From NCBI GenBank assembly GCA_045627405.1, contig JAZQNP010000076.1:1-27397 (forward strand): DNA of 27,397 nucleotides, written 5' to 3'. The stretch is from Firm-04 sp045627405. GTDB taxonomy: Bacteria > Bacillota > Clostridia > Oscillospirales > Ruminococcaceae. A program made the position numbers and the translations under genes. The notes under the pieces are model-generated. The model saw only the letters and a list, made by a program, of their open reading frames with translations. It was not told the DNA's origin and ran no database searches. Positions within the stretch are counted from its first letter, which is position 1, and every line of letters begins with the position of its first letter. This document shows, piece by piece, positions 1 through 8,578 of this stretch.

Positions 1-1
1 T

Positions 2-250
2 AACATCTTTGGTGATGTGGATCAGGATGGTCAAGTCAGCGTTTTGGATGCACAGGCTGCATTGATCGCTGCATCTGATCTCATGTCCGAATTGGAGCCG
101 AAGATCGCCGCGGAGAAAATCGCGCTCGCAGACGTGGACAAAGACGGAAAACTGACCGTTCTGGATGCACATTATATCCTCAGATATTACAGCGATCAAA
201 CCTCCGGACTGGACGTGAGCTGGGAAAAGCTGACTGGCGTTTCCGGGTAA
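2..250 (+). CDS. Dockerin-containing protein, C-terminal end (partial)
   Basis: Only the C-terminal ~82 residues are present; the frame is open to the left edge, so the start lies outside the window. The visible part is a type I dockerin duplication. The first calcium-binding loop reads GDVDQDGQVSVLDAQ and the second DVDKDGKLTVLDAHYILR, each with the D-x-D-x-D-G pattern of an EF-hand-like loop followed by a helix. Dockerins bind cohesin modules of scaffoldins, so the full protein is probably an exported cellulosome component such as a glycoside hydrolase; its catalytic part cannot be seen. A GTG codon at 17 is internal to the module and is not a start. The dockerin is at the extreme C-terminus, the usual place, and a terminator follows directly. 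Confidence 0.85.
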   Translation, partial: NIFGDVDQDGQVSVLDAQAALIAASDLMSELEPKIAAEKIALADVDKDGKLTVLDAHYILRYYSDQTSGLDVSWEKLTGVSG

Positions 251-278
251 TGTGATACGGCAGCACAAGAGAACGCGG

Positions 279-314
279 GATCGCCTCACTATGCGTGGGG
301 CGATCTTTCTTTTT
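279..314 (+). terminator. Rho-independent terminator of the dockerin gene
   Basis: An 11-bp stem (279-289 with 295-305, one G-T wobble) closes a 5-base loop TATGC and is followed by TTTCTTTTT. It lies 28 bases after the dockerin stop codon and just before the next promoter, so it separates two transcription units. Confidence 0.85.
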
Positions 315-316
315 GA

Positions 317-345
317 TTGACAAAGCGGAGGATTCATGCTATAAT
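317..345 (+). promoter_or_regulatory. Consensus sigma-A promoter
   Basis: TTGACA (317-322) and TATAAT (340-345) are both perfect consensus hexamers with a 17-base spacer. The predicted transcript starts near 352, about 28 bases before the ATG at 380. It should drive the unit running from the DUF2156 gene through sbcC, since no terminator is visible inside that unit. Confidence 0.9.
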
Positions 346-379
346 AAGATAAAAAAGATAAAGAAAGGCAGCGTAGTGC

Positions 380-1294
380 ATGTCCATCGGATTCCATACC
401 CCGACGCTGACTGACCGAGCGGCAGTGTTCGCCGCGGCATCAGCAGCAGACATCAAAGAAAATGACGCATCCTTTGCAAATATATATTTACTGCGGCATA
501 AGTACGGCATTGAAATTGCCTCCGAAAACGAGATGCTGCTGCGCCGGTATGATGCGGGTTTTCGTGCGGGCTGTTACGGTTTTCCGATCGGCAGCGGAGA
601 TCTGCGTGCGGCGGTGTGTGCATTGGCATCCGATGCGCAGCAGCGCGGCATTTCGTTTCGCATGACGCTGCTGACACAGGCGCAGTGTGAGCTGTTGTCG
701 GCGGAATTCCCCGGCGCATTCTCGTTTACGCAGGCGGAGGGATACACGGAATATCTGTATCTGCGGGAAAATCTTGCAGAGATGAAAGGCAGCCGGTATC
801 ACGGCAAGCGCAACCACATGGCACAGTTCTGGCGCGGGAATCCCACAGCGGAGATTCAGCCTTTGATCGCGGAAAATGCAGAATATGCAGTAGAGATTGC
901 GAGGCAGTGGATGATGCACCGCGCCGACCCGCAGGAAGCGTCCTTGCAGGCGGAGTTTGCGTGTATTCAGGAGGCAGCGGCACAGTTTGATGCGCTGCAT
1001 CTGACGGGACTGCTGCTGTATGCAGACGGAAAACCGATCGGCATGACCATGCTCTCGGAGATTTCACCCGGTATATTCGATGTGCATTTTGAAAAGGTGG
1101 TATACGGGTTTCCGCACGCATGGAGCGTTGTGGTGAATGAAATGGCGAAATGTCTGCCGCAGGCAGAGTACTTAAACCGTGAGGAAGATCTCGGAGAGAG
1201 CGGGATGCGCAGCTCCAAGCAGTCCTATCATCCCGACATCGCGCAGGAGAAATATATCGCGGAATGTGTCAGACCGGAGGCGATATTGTGCTGA
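380..1294 (+). CDS. DUF2156 (phosphatidylglycerol lysyltransferase C-terminal-like) protein
   Basis: A 304-residue soluble protein with no signal peptide or membrane helix. It matches the DUF2156 pattern: an N-terminal GNAT-like half, a mid-protein KRNHMAQF segment (residues 143-150), a GKPIGMTMLSE strand (217-227), and the C-terminal NREEDLG (266-272) and RSSKQSYHP (277-285) signatures. This fold is the acyl/aminoacyltransferase half of MprF lysyltransferases, but stand-alone members have no settled substrate. The membrane flippase part of MprF is absent, so lipid lysinylation should not be assumed. The start is fixed by an in-frame TAG just upstream (374-376) and an AAAGG at 364-368. Its end overlaps the likely GTG start of the next gene by 7 bases, which suggests translational coupling. 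Confidence 0.85.
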   Translation: MSIGFHTPTLTDRAAVFAAASAADIKENDASFANIYLLRHKYGIEIASENEMLLRRYDAGFRAGCYGFPIGSGDLRAAVCALASDAQQRGISFRMTLLTQAQCELLSAEFPGAFSFTQAEGYTEYLYLRENLAEMKGSRYHGKRNHMAQFWRGNPTAEIQPLIAENAEYAVEIARQWMMHRADPQEASLQAEFACIQEAAAQFDALHLTGLLLYADGKPIGMTMLSEISPGIFDVHFEKVVYGFPHAWSVVVNEMAKCLPQAEYLNREEDLGESGMRSSKQSYHPDIAQEKYIAECVRPEAILC

Positions 1295-1761
1295 GTTCGA
1301 TTTTCACAGGGGCGCGCTGTGCGCAGTGCCGCAACTGTTGTGTTTTTGAGGAGCAGAGCGCGTGGGAACTGCCTTTGTTTTCTGCGGAGGCTGTCAGCCG
1401 TCTGGCAGACCGTCCCGCATATACGGTGACAGAAGAAGAAAACGGGCGGTTTCGCGTCACACTGCCGTATGATGACACGCATGCCGCACAGCAGTGTCCG
1501 TTTCTGAATGAAGCGCACGGATGCGTTTTGCCGGCGGAGGAGAAACCGTTTGCATGCAGTGTTTGGCCGGTGCGTCTGATGCCCGATGCCGAAGGAAACC
1601 CAAAGCTCGCGCTGTATCAGGGATGTCCCGGTATACCGGAAGAGAAGCTGCCCAAGCTGTATGCACTGCTGGATTCCGGCCTGCGCGATCGGATCTATGA
1701 TGAGGCGGCGCGTGATCCGTCGCTGATTTTGCCGTATCATCCGAATTATCAGTATTTGTAA
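1288..1761 (+). CDS. YkgJ-family cysteine-cluster (putative zinc/iron-chelating) protein
   Basis: About 157 residues beginning with a cysteine cluster at Cys11, Cys14, Cys17 and Cys18 (CAQCRNCC). Further cysteines sit in CPFLNEAHGC, FACSVWP and GCPG. This matches the YkgJ-type family annotated as putative zinc- or iron-chelating, whose function is not established. I chose GTG 1288 because GGAGG lies at 1275-1279 and this places the CxxCxxCC cluster near the N-terminus, as in relatives. An ATG at 1264 is in frame and would add eight residues. The gene overlaps the end of the DUF2156 gene and is followed 38 bases later by pepD, so it is cotranscribed. Confidence 0.82.
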   Translation: MLSSIFTGARCAQCRNCCVFEEQSAWELPLFSAEAVSRLADRPAYTVTEEENGRFRVTLPYDDTHAAQQCPFLNEAHGCVLPAEEKPFACSVWPVRLMPDAEGNPKLALYQGCPGIPEEKLPKLYALLDSGLRDRIYDEAARDPSLILPYHPNYQYL

Positions 1762-1799
1762 TCAGGATTTGCACTGTTTTTTTGCGGAGGAGAGACATC

Positions 1800-3233
1800 A
1801 TGGCAAACTTTCCGTATCCTGCGGCAGTATACCGTTTTTTTACTGAGTTTTCTGCGATTCCGCACGGCTCTGGCAATACGGCAGGCATCCGTGCATGGGC
1901 ACTTCGCACAGCGGCAGCATACGGCATCGAAGCGGAAGCGGATGCAGCGGGCAATGTGATATTGCACAAGCCCGCATCGGAAGGCTATGCAGCGCATCCG
2001 GGTGTGATTTTGCAGGGACATCTGGACATGGTCTGCGCCAAGCTGCCCGACTGCGCAAAGGATATGGAGAAAGAGGGACCCGACTTAGTTTGGAACGAGG
2101 AATATCTTTCTGCAAACGGAACCACGCTCGGCGGGGACGACGGCATTGCGATAGCGTATGCGTTTGCGGTCCTGACGGATGATACGCTTTGTCATCCGCC
2201 GCTGACGGTAATTTTAACAGTGGATGAGGAAACAGGCATGGACGGTGCATCTGCACTCAGTCCTGATGTGCTGACAGGCACATACCTGTTGAACATAGAT
2301 TCCGAGGAGGAGGGCATATTCACCGTCGGCTGTGCAGGCGGGGTACGCGTGCATCTGACCTATCCTGCGGAGACGGAGCCGGTCTTCGGAACACCGGTGA
2401 AGCTGACGCTTTCCGGACTGACCGGCGGGCATTCCGGCACAGAGATTCACAAGGCTTTGCTCAATGCCAATACTGCAATGCTGCGTCTGCTGCGCAGTAC
2501 CGATATTCCGTTCGCGCTCTGTGCATGGCAGGGCGGCGTGCGGGACAATGTCATTCCGACGGAATGCACCGTAGAAATGGTCGTATCTGCCGAAGATGTG
2601 CAGCAGCTTTCGGAGAACATCCGCTGTGCATTTGAAATCATCAAGGCGGAGTATCTAGGCGAAACGGGAATCCGTCTGCAAATGATCACTGAGGCAGAAA
2701 GAGAGCAGCCCGCGCTGTGCAGAGATGCAGCAGGATTACTTTTGGATCAGCTCTCGCTTTTGCCGAACGGCGTGCAGCAGACAGATCCGGTTCTGCACAT
2801 GCCGCAGACCTCCTTGAATCTCGGCATCTTTTCTCTGAACGGAGACGGGAGCGGCATGCAGGTCGATGCGCTGATTCGCAGCGGCATTGACGCAGAAAAA
2901 GAAGCACTTGCAAGGAAACTGAGCCGTTATGCAGAAGAAGCGGGCGGCTCGGCATCACGGTCGGGGAATTACCCTGCATGGGAGTATGTCCCCGGAACGC
3001 AGTTGGAGCAGACGGCAAAAGCGGTGTTTATAGAGAAATACGGCAGAGAACCGGTTATCGAGACGATTCATGCCGGATTGGAATGCGGCATACTGGCAGC
3101 GAAGGCTCCGCAGTTGCAGTGCATTTCAATCGGTCCGGATCTGTTTGATATTCACACGCCGCGCGAACGGCTGTCGCTTGCATCTGCGGCGCGGACATGG
3201 GACTTTTTATGCGCACTTCTGGCGGCACTGTGA
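1800..3233 (+). CDS. pepD: Cytosolic beta-Ala-His (Xaa-His) dipeptidase, M20C family
   Basis: A 477-residue metallopeptidase of the M20C (PepD) family, which hydrolyses a broad set of dipeptides in the cytoplasm. Visible metal and catalytic elements are GHLDM (His74, Asp76), the TLGGDDG loop (109-115, bridging Asp113), VDEETGMDGA (141-150, catalytic Glu pair 143-144) and NIDSEEEG (165-172, Asp167). The GLTGGHSGTEIH segment belongs to the dimerisation/lid domain and IHAGLECG to the C-terminal catalytic part. Length is normal for PepD. The start is ATG 1800, preceded by GGAGGAGAG at 1786-1793; a TTG at 1782 would add six residues with no support. It lies 9 bases upstream of sbcD in the same unit. 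Confidence 0.93.
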   Translation: MANFPYPAAVYRFFTEFSAIPHGSGNTAGIRAWALRTAAAYGIEAEADAAGNVILHKPASEGYAAHPGVILQGHLDMVCAKLPDCAKDMEKEGPDLVWNEEYLSANGTTLGGDDGIAIAYAFAVLTDDTLCHPPLTVILTVDEETGMDGASALSPDVLTGTYLLNIDSEEEGIFTVGCAGGVRVHLTYPAETEPVFGTPVKLTLSGLTGGHSGTEIHKALLNANTAMLRLLRSTDIPFALCAWQGGVRDNVIPTECTVEMVVSAEDVQQLSENIRCAFEIIKAEYLGETGIRLQMITEAEREQPALCRDAAGLLLDQLSLLPNGVQQTDPVLHMPQTSLNLGIFSLNGDGSGMQVDALIRSGIDAEKEALARKLSRYAEEAGGSASRSGNYPAWEYVPGTQLEQTAKAVFIEKYGREPVIETIHAGLECGILAAKAPQLQCISIGPDLFDIHTPRERLSLASAARTWDFLCALLAAL

Positions 3234-3242
3234 GGTAAGGTT

Positions 3243-4379
3243 ATGCGGTTTTTGCACACTGCCGATCTGCACATCGGCAAGCTGCTGCATCAGCACAGTC
3301 TGCTTTCCGATCAAAAGCAGATTTTGCAGCAGATTCTTGAAATTGCGCAGACAGAGCAGGTGGATGCGCTTTTGATCGCGGGCGATGTGTATCAGCGAAA
3401 CAACCCCTCCTCAGAGGCAATGGCGTTGTTCAGCAGTTTTTTGTCGCAGCTTGCAGAGAGAAAGCTGCCGTGTTATGTGATCAGCGGCAATCATGACTCC
3501 GCACTGCGTGTTTCATACTTGTCCGAGGTTGCAGCGCAGTCCGGAATATATATTGCAGGATCGGAGACGGGGACTGTTTACAGTTATCCGGCGCGGGATG
3601 CATATGGTGATCTGACTGTGCATTTGCTTTCGTACTGCACACCGCTTGCGGTACGGCAGCGGTTTCCGGAGCAGGCAGAGCAGATCGGTACTTATGAGGA
3701 TGCCTTGCGCGCCGTGCTGCATGCGCATCCGGTTGACAAATCACAGCGCAATGTGCTGGTCTGTCATCAGTTTCTGACGGGTGCGGCGACCTGTGAGTCG
3801 GAAGAGCTTGCGATCGGCGGGCTGGACAATATATCTGCTTCTTTGTTTGAGGATTACGATTATGTCGCGCTCGGGCATCTGCACGGTGCGCAGCAGGTGC
3901 AGCGTGAGACGGTGCGCTATGCCGGTTCTCCGCTGAAATATTCGTTTTCCGAGGTGACGCAGCACAAGTCCGTCACAATCGTGGATATGCAGGAAAAAGG
4001 GCGCGTTGAGATTCGCGCGGTACCGCTGCGGCAGCCGCACGGAATGCAGGTTCTGACCGGCAGCTTTGCAGAGCTTTCCGCTTTTCCGCATACAGAGGAT
4101 TATATTCGTGTGATTTTGACAGATGAACTTCCGCCGCAGGATGCAGCGCGGATTCTGCGCAGCAATTTCCCGAACATGCTGCAATTCACAGTGCAGAACA
4201 GCAAAACAAGGGATACCTATACGACGGAAGCGGCAGAAAATCCGATGCAGAGCGACTTTCTGACGATGCTGCGCGAGTTTTACGCATATCAGAATCAGGG
4301 AGCCGCACTGACACCGATGCAGGAGACGCTTGTGCGGCAGCTGACAGAAACGCTGGACAGGGAGGCGGGTGACGCATGA
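3243..4379 (+). CDS. sbcD: Exonuclease SbcD, nuclease subunit of SbcCD
   Basis: A 378-residue calcineurin-like phosphoesterase, the Mre11-type subunit of SbcCD, which cuts hairpins and processes DNA ends bound by the SbcC ATPase. The phosphoesterase motifs are in order: HTADLHIGK (Asp8, His10), IAGDVYQ (Asp48), SGNHDS (Asn83, His84), the HQF histidine and GHLHGAQ. The SPLKYSFSE capping segment typical of SbcD follows. ATG 3243 is preceded by a GAGGTAAGG ribosome binding site. The stop lies one base before the probable start of sbcC, as expected for subunits of one complex. Confidence 0.95.
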   Translation: MRFLHTADLHIGKLLHQHSLLSDQKQILQQILEIAQTEQVDALLIAGDVYQRNNPSSEAMALFSSFLSQLAERKLPCYVISGNHDSALRVSYLSEVAAQSGIYIAGSETGTVYSYPARDAYGDLTVHLLSYCTPLAVRQRFPEQAEQIGTYEDALRAVLHAHPVDKSQRNVLVCHQFLTGAATCESEELAIGGLDNISASLFEDYDYVALGHLHGAQQVQRETVRYAGSPLKYSFSEVTQHKSVTIVDMQEKGRVEIRAVPLRQPHGMQVLTGSFAELSAFPHTEDYIRVILTDELPPQDAARILRSNFPNMLQFTVQNSKTRDTYTTEAAENPMQSDFLTMLREFYAYQNQGAALTPMQETLVRQLTETLDREAGDA

Positions 4380-4380
4380 G

Positions 4381-7005
4381 ATGAGACCGCGCAAACTGAC
4401 CATGCAGGGCTTTGGACCCTATGCAGATGCGGTGACGGTGGATTTTGACCGTTTCGGCAGCAGCCGGCTGTTTCTGATCTGCGGCGATACCGGTGCGGGA
4501 AAAACCACGCTCTTTGACGCAATTTCCTTTGCGTTATACGGGGAAGCAAGCGGCGGCAGCAGCAGGCGTCCGGCAAAAAGCTTTCGTTCGGACTATGTCG
4601 GTGCCGATACCGAAACCTATGTAGAGCTGATGTTTACACACCGCGGCGAGGAATATACCGTTCGCCGTAATCCCGAATATCAGCGCGCAAAAAAGCGCGG
4701 GGAGGGAAAGGTCACACAGCAAAGCGGTGTTTCCGTCATACGGCACAGTGACGGTCTGATGCTCAGCACAAGAGAGCAGGCAGAGCCGTTTCTGCGGTCA
4801 CTGATCGGACTGGACAGAGAACAGTTTTCCCAGACGGTGATGATTGCGCAGGGGGATTTTTTGAAGATTCTGAACGCATCGTCTGCTGACCGGCGCGGCT
4901 TGTTTCAGAAGCTGTTTGCGACATCGCGCATTGCGCGGTTTCAGGAGCTGTTGAAGCAGGAGCACAGTGCGTGTGCAAAAGCACGCGAGGAGATTGACAT
5001 GCAGATCCGGCAGGCGGCAGGCAGTCTGCTGATACCGGAGAATACGCCGCATGCCGAAGCACTGACGGGATTGACCGGGACACCCGAACAGATCGGCAGA
5101 GCAATGCAGCCGCTTCGTACGCTTTGTCATACGCTGGAAACCGCACTACATGCGCAGGAAACCGTATGTGCGGAGACTGAGAACGCATATCAGAAACTGA
5201 AAGCACAGCAGGTGGAAGCGGTGCATCAAAATGACATTCTGCGGCGGCTGCGTGCCTATCGGACACAGCTTGCGGCATTGCAGGAGCAGGGCGAAGCGAT
5301 CGAGATACTGCGTGCGGAGCTGTCTGACGCACAGAAAGCCGCAGCATTGCAGATGCAGTATGTGCGCGCAGAGCAAACAGCAAAGCAGAAGACAGATGCG
5401 GAAAAGACTGCAAAAGAGGATGCGGCAGGGCTGCCGAAGCTGCGGGAAATCCATGAGAAAGCGGCGGCAGAACATCAGGCAGCAAGAGCGGAATCGGAAC
5501 GGATTCCGCAGTGGGAGCAGCAGATTCAGACCGCAGAAACGGCACTGAACCTGATTGCGCAGAGCAAAGAACGGCGTGACCGGCACAGGCAGGCGGCAGA
5601 CCGCGGCAAGGCGATGTTTGAAAAGTGCCGGCGTGCTGAGGCAGATTATGCAGCGTTGCAGACGGCGTTTCAGGCGGGACTTGCCGAGCGGCTTGCAGCA
5701 GCACTGTGCGACGGGCAGCCTTGTCCGGTTTGCGGATCGACGGAGCATCCGGCGAAGGCAAAACAGACGGCTGAACATATTACCGATGCGATGCTGGATG
5801 CAGCAGCACAGCAGGCTTCCGATGCCAGAGCAGCCTACGAGCGGCAGAAGCAGGTCTGCGAGGATCAATACCGGATGTTGCAGGAAACGCTGGATGCACT
5901 CTGTCTGCTGCTTGGGGAGCATCCGCAGGAGGAAGCGGTCTTTGTGCAGCAAAAAGCGGACGCGCAGCAGAAAATTCAGCTTATTCGAGCCGCAGATGCC
6001 GCAGCGGATGCCGCAGCGCGAAAAGCGGAGCTTGCCTTTGCGCAGCAGCAGAGCCGGGCGGAAACATCAAGGCGTGCAGTGCAGCAGGCGGCGGAGAACG
6101 CAGATGCGGCGCGTGCTGCATATGAAGAGGCACTGTCGCAGTCGGCATTTTCGGATGAGGCAGCGTTTCTTGCGGCGATGCGTCCGCAGGATGTCATGCA
6201 GCGTCTGACAAAGCAGATTCGTGATTATGACACACAGTGCAGTGTGCTGACCGAACAGATCACATCGCTGCAATCGCAGTGTCAGATTGAAGAAGAGATC
6301 CCGCTTGCCGAGCTGGAAGAGAAGGCATCGGCGCAGGCGGAGCAGCTTCGCAGGGCGCGCGCGGAGAAAGAGCGGCTAATGCTGCATCTTGACCGCAATC
6401 AGCACGCGCTGGAACAGCTCATACCGCTGGAAGAGAGCCGTGCGGAAACGGAGATACGGTATGCCGCCGTGCGGGATCTGTATCAGACAGTTGGCGGGCA
6501 GCAGACCGGTCAGGTCAAGCTCAGCTTTGAGGCATATGTGCAGCAGTTCTACTTCCGGCGCGTTGTCGAGGCAGCAAATCAGCGGCTCAGGCAGCTCTCG
6601 GACGGCATGTTTGCACTGCGCTGCCGCAGCGAAGCGGATTCTCTGCGCGGGCAGTCCGGACTGGACTTGGAGGTTTTTGACTGCAATACCGGTCTTTGGC
6701 GCGGCGTTGCGACATTGTCCGGCGGAGAGTCGTTTCAGGCATCGCTGGCACTGGCACTGGGTCTGTCGGATGTGGTGCAGGCACAGAGCGGCGGCACGGA
6801 GCTGGATGCGATGTTCATAGATGAAGGCTTCGGTTCTCTGGATGACCAGACACTCTGGCAGGCGATGCGGATGCTCGCGCAGCTTGCCGACGGCACAAGA
6901 CTGATCGGAGTCATATCGCATATTTCCCGGCTGAAAGCAGAGATACCGGCACAGATTCATGTGGAAAAACACACAGACGGCAGCAGGCTGACCGTTCGTG
7001 TGTAA
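4381..7005 (+). CDS. sbcC: Exonuclease SbcC, SMC-like ATPase subunit of SbcCD
   Basis: An 874-residue Rad50-type ATPase. The N-terminal lobe has the Walker A motif GDTGAGKTT (residues 35-43). Two long Ala/Gln/Glu-rich coiled-coil arms flank a zinc hook CPVC (Cys448, Cys451). The C-terminal lobe has the signature LSGGES (779-784), Walker B LDAMFIDEGFG (808-818) and a switch histidine in ISHISR. It opens, clamps and scans DNA for the SbcD nuclease. I favour ATG 4381 because MRPRKLTMQGFGPYA matches the normal SbcC N-terminus; the arrangement TGA-g-ATG with sbcD suggests re-initiation. GTG 4369 is in frame and would add four residues, but its GGAGG is too close. The antisense strand is open over long stretches only because of codon bias. 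Confidence 0.94.
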   Translation: MRPRKLTMQGFGPYADAVTVDFDRFGSSRLFLICGDTGAGKTTLFDAISFALYGEASGGSSRRPAKSFRSDYVGADTETYVELMFTHRGEEYTVRRNPEYQRAKKRGEGKVTQQSGVSVIRHSDGLMLSTREQAEPFLRSLIGLDREQFSQTVMIAQGDFLKILNASSADRRGLFQKLFATSRIARFQELLKQEHSACAKAREEIDMQIRQAAGSLLIPENTPHAEALTGLTGTPEQIGRAMQPLRTLCHTLETALHAQETVCAETENAYQKLKAQQVEAVHQNDILRRLRAYRTQLAALQEQGEAIEILRAELSDAQKAAALQMQYVRAEQTAKQKTDAEKTAKEDAAGLPKLREIHEKAAAEHQAARAESERIPQWEQQIQTAETALNLIAQSKERRDRHRQAADRGKAMFEKCRRAEADYAALQTAFQAGLAERLAAALCDGQPCPVCGSTEHPAKAKQTAEHITDAMLDAAAQQASDARAAYERQKQVCEDQYRMLQETLDALCLLLGEHPQEEAVFVQQKADAQQKIQLIRAADAAADAAARKAELAFAQQQSRAETSRRAVQQAAENADAARAAYEEALSQSAFSDEAAFLAAMRPQDVMQRLTKQIRDYDTQCSVLTEQITSLQSQCQIEEEIPLAELEEKASAQAEQLRRARAEKERLMLHLDRNQHALEQLIPLEESRAETEIRYAAVRDLYQTVGGQQTGQVKLSFEAYVQQFYFRRVVEAANQRLRQLSDGMFALRCRSEADSLRGQSGLDLEVFDCNTGLWRGVATLSGGESFQASLALALGLSDVVQAQSGGTELDAMFIDEGFGSLDDQTLWQAMRMLAQLADGTRLIGVISHISRLKAEIPAQIHVEKHTDGSRLTVRV

Positions 7006-7026
7006 TATATAAAATAATAAATACAA

Positions 7027-7034
7027 GGGGGGGG
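7027..7034 (+). promoter_or_regulatory. Eight-G homopolymer forming the ribosome binding site of the C11 protease
   Basis: AAGGGGGGGG sits with a 5-base spacer before ATG 7040 and must serve as the Shine-Dalgarno sequence. Other genes here use AAAGGAGG-type sites, so the pure G run is unusual. Confidence 0.6.
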
Positions 7035-7039
7035 TTCCA

Positions 7040-8503
7040 ATGAACAGACACAAGCGCAATCACAGAAAAATCGCGGCAGTCTGCATGGCGACCTGTCTTG
7101 CAGCAGCGGCGTCGGAAGCCGGTATGCTCACAGCTTCCGCAGCACCCGTAGGGTCGTCATACAAAGCCGGCGACTGCAACAAGGACGGCGGCATTGACGT
7201 GCAGGACGTGAATATGCTGGAAAGCTGGCTGACCGGCACCGATACACAGCTCAATGAGTACGGTGATGTGGACGGCGACGGCAGGATCAATGCAAAAGAC
7301 CTGACGCTGCTCAAACGAAAGCTGCTGGAACCGGAAGATGAGACGTCTGACAAGCGGGTTATGCTGGTCTACATGTGCGGCTCTGACCTGGAAAGCGGGT
7401 ACTCTGAGGCAACTGAGGATCTCAATGAGATGTTGAAGGCAAAGTACACGGAAGATCTGGAAGTTGTGATCCTGACAGGCGGCGCATCGAAGTGGAACAA
7501 TTCGTATGCCGCAGCGGACGGAAACTACTATATCACAATCGGCTCCGAGGGTGTGAAATCCGAGAAGATGAGCGGCGGCACACACAAGATGAGTGACGGA
7601 AATACGCTGAAAACATTTATTAGTGAAGCGACGGCTGCACATCCGGCAGATCATTACAGTCTGGTGTTCTGGGATCACGGTTCGGGACCTCTGTTCGGAC
7701 TTTGCTACGATGAAATTGCAGAGAATGTGCTTTCGACCACTGCCATGTATCAGGCAATCGGTGCAGCGGGCGTGCATTTTGACTGGATCGGTTTTGACTG
7801 CTGTCTGATGGGTACCGCAGAGATCGCATACGCGCTGCGCAACTATGCGGATTACATGATCGGCTCTGAGGAATCGGAGAGCGGTCTTGGCTGGGCATAT
7901 ACCAACTTCCTCGGAAAATGGGCAGCCGATCCGACAATGGACACCGTAACGCTTGCGACGTACATCATTGACGACATGGTCTCAGCAAACAAGCGTTATC
8001 AGTGTGAAGCGACACTGTCCTGTCTGGATCTGTCCTATACAGAGACTTTCATGGATGTGCTGTACAGCTACATGGATGATGTCTATGCGATGTATCAGAG
8101 TCAGGGCATTTCTGCGATCAAGTCTGCCCGCGCAAATATGAAGGATTACGGCGACAACGAGTTTGACACGGTGGATATTAAGTCCATGGCTGACAATCTC
8201 AAAACCGATCATTCCGATGCGCTTTGCACCGCACTTTCGACGTTTGTTGTGTACAACAAGACCAATAAGATTGAAAATTCCAACGGTCTGGCACTGTGGT
8301 TCTTCGAGAATTATCCGGAGGACGGCTACTATTATCTGCCGGACATCTATAAGACACTCGGCATTGATTCCGATTACATCAGCCAGATGAAAGCGATGTG
8401 CAGATCGGCATTGACGTCAACGGGCAGAGCGCAGGAGGTTTCCGTACGCTCGATTGCGGAGATCATCGAAACGCAGACACAGTTGCAGCATCATCTGAAA
8501 TAA
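7040..8503 (+). CDS. Secreted clostripain-family (C11) cysteine peptidase with N-terminal dockerin
   Basis: A 487-residue exported protein. It starts with a basic stretch and a hydrophobic signal peptide (roughly residues 1-35, cleavage probably near ASA-AP). Residues ~43-97 form a dockerin with two calcium loops, GDCNKDGGIDVQD and GDVDGDGRINAKD. The rest is a peptidase C11 domain: strand MLVYMCGSDLESG (108-120), catalytic His213 in FWDHGSG, and catalytic Cys255 in GFDCCLMG, with the EESESGLGW segment downstream. C11 enzymes cleave after Arg or Lys and are often self-processed. The dockerin suggests attachment to a cohesin scaffold, so this would be a cellulosome- or surface-bound protease. 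It follows sbcC by 34 AT-rich bases. The protease call is firm; location and substrate are inferred. Confidence 0.9.
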   Translation: MNRHKRNHRKIAAVCMATCLAAAASEAGMLTASAAPVGSSYKAGDCNKDGGIDVQDVNMLESWLTGTDTQLNEYGDVDGDGRINAKDLTLLKRKLLEPEDETSDKRVMLVYMCGSDLESGYSEATEDLNEMLKAKYTEDLEVVILTGGASKWNNSYAAADGNYYITIGSEGVKSEKMSGGTHKMSDGNTLKTFISEATAAHPADHYSLVFWDHGSGPLFGLCYDEIAENVLSTTAMYQAIGAAGVHFDWIGFDCCLMGTAEIAYALRNYADYMIGSEESESGLGWAYTNFLGKWAADPTMDTVTLATYIIDDMVSANKRYQCEATLSCLDLSYTETFMDVLYSYMDDVYAMYQSQGISAIKSARANMKDYGDNEFDTVDIKSMADNLKTDHSDALCTALSTFVVYNKTNKIENSNGLALWFFENYPEDGYYYLPDIYKTLGIDSDYISQMKAMCRSALTSTGRAQEVSVRSIAEIIETQTQLQHHLK

Positions 8504-8529
8504 TTGTGTGGCTGCAAGCAAGGAAACGG

Positions 8530-8561
8530 ATAAGGCACCTGTGTAAGAATAGGTGCCTTAT
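8530..8561. terminator. Convergent-gene hairpin, probable bidirectional terminator
   Basis: A perfect 11-bp inverted repeat (8530-8540 with 8551-8561) with a 10-base loop sits between the converging C11 protease and GH5 genes. There is no immediate T-run on either strand; a run of six T begins 12 bases downstream on the + strand. Position and symmetry support termination more than base composition does. Confidence 0.6.
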
Positions 8562-8578
8562 TGTGTGCGATCATTTTT

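Noticed and set aside
4763..5761. 332-codon minus-strand frame antisense to sbcC
   Set aside because: It is Pro/Ala/Ser-rich low-complexity translation opposite the SbcC coiled coil, a common artefact.
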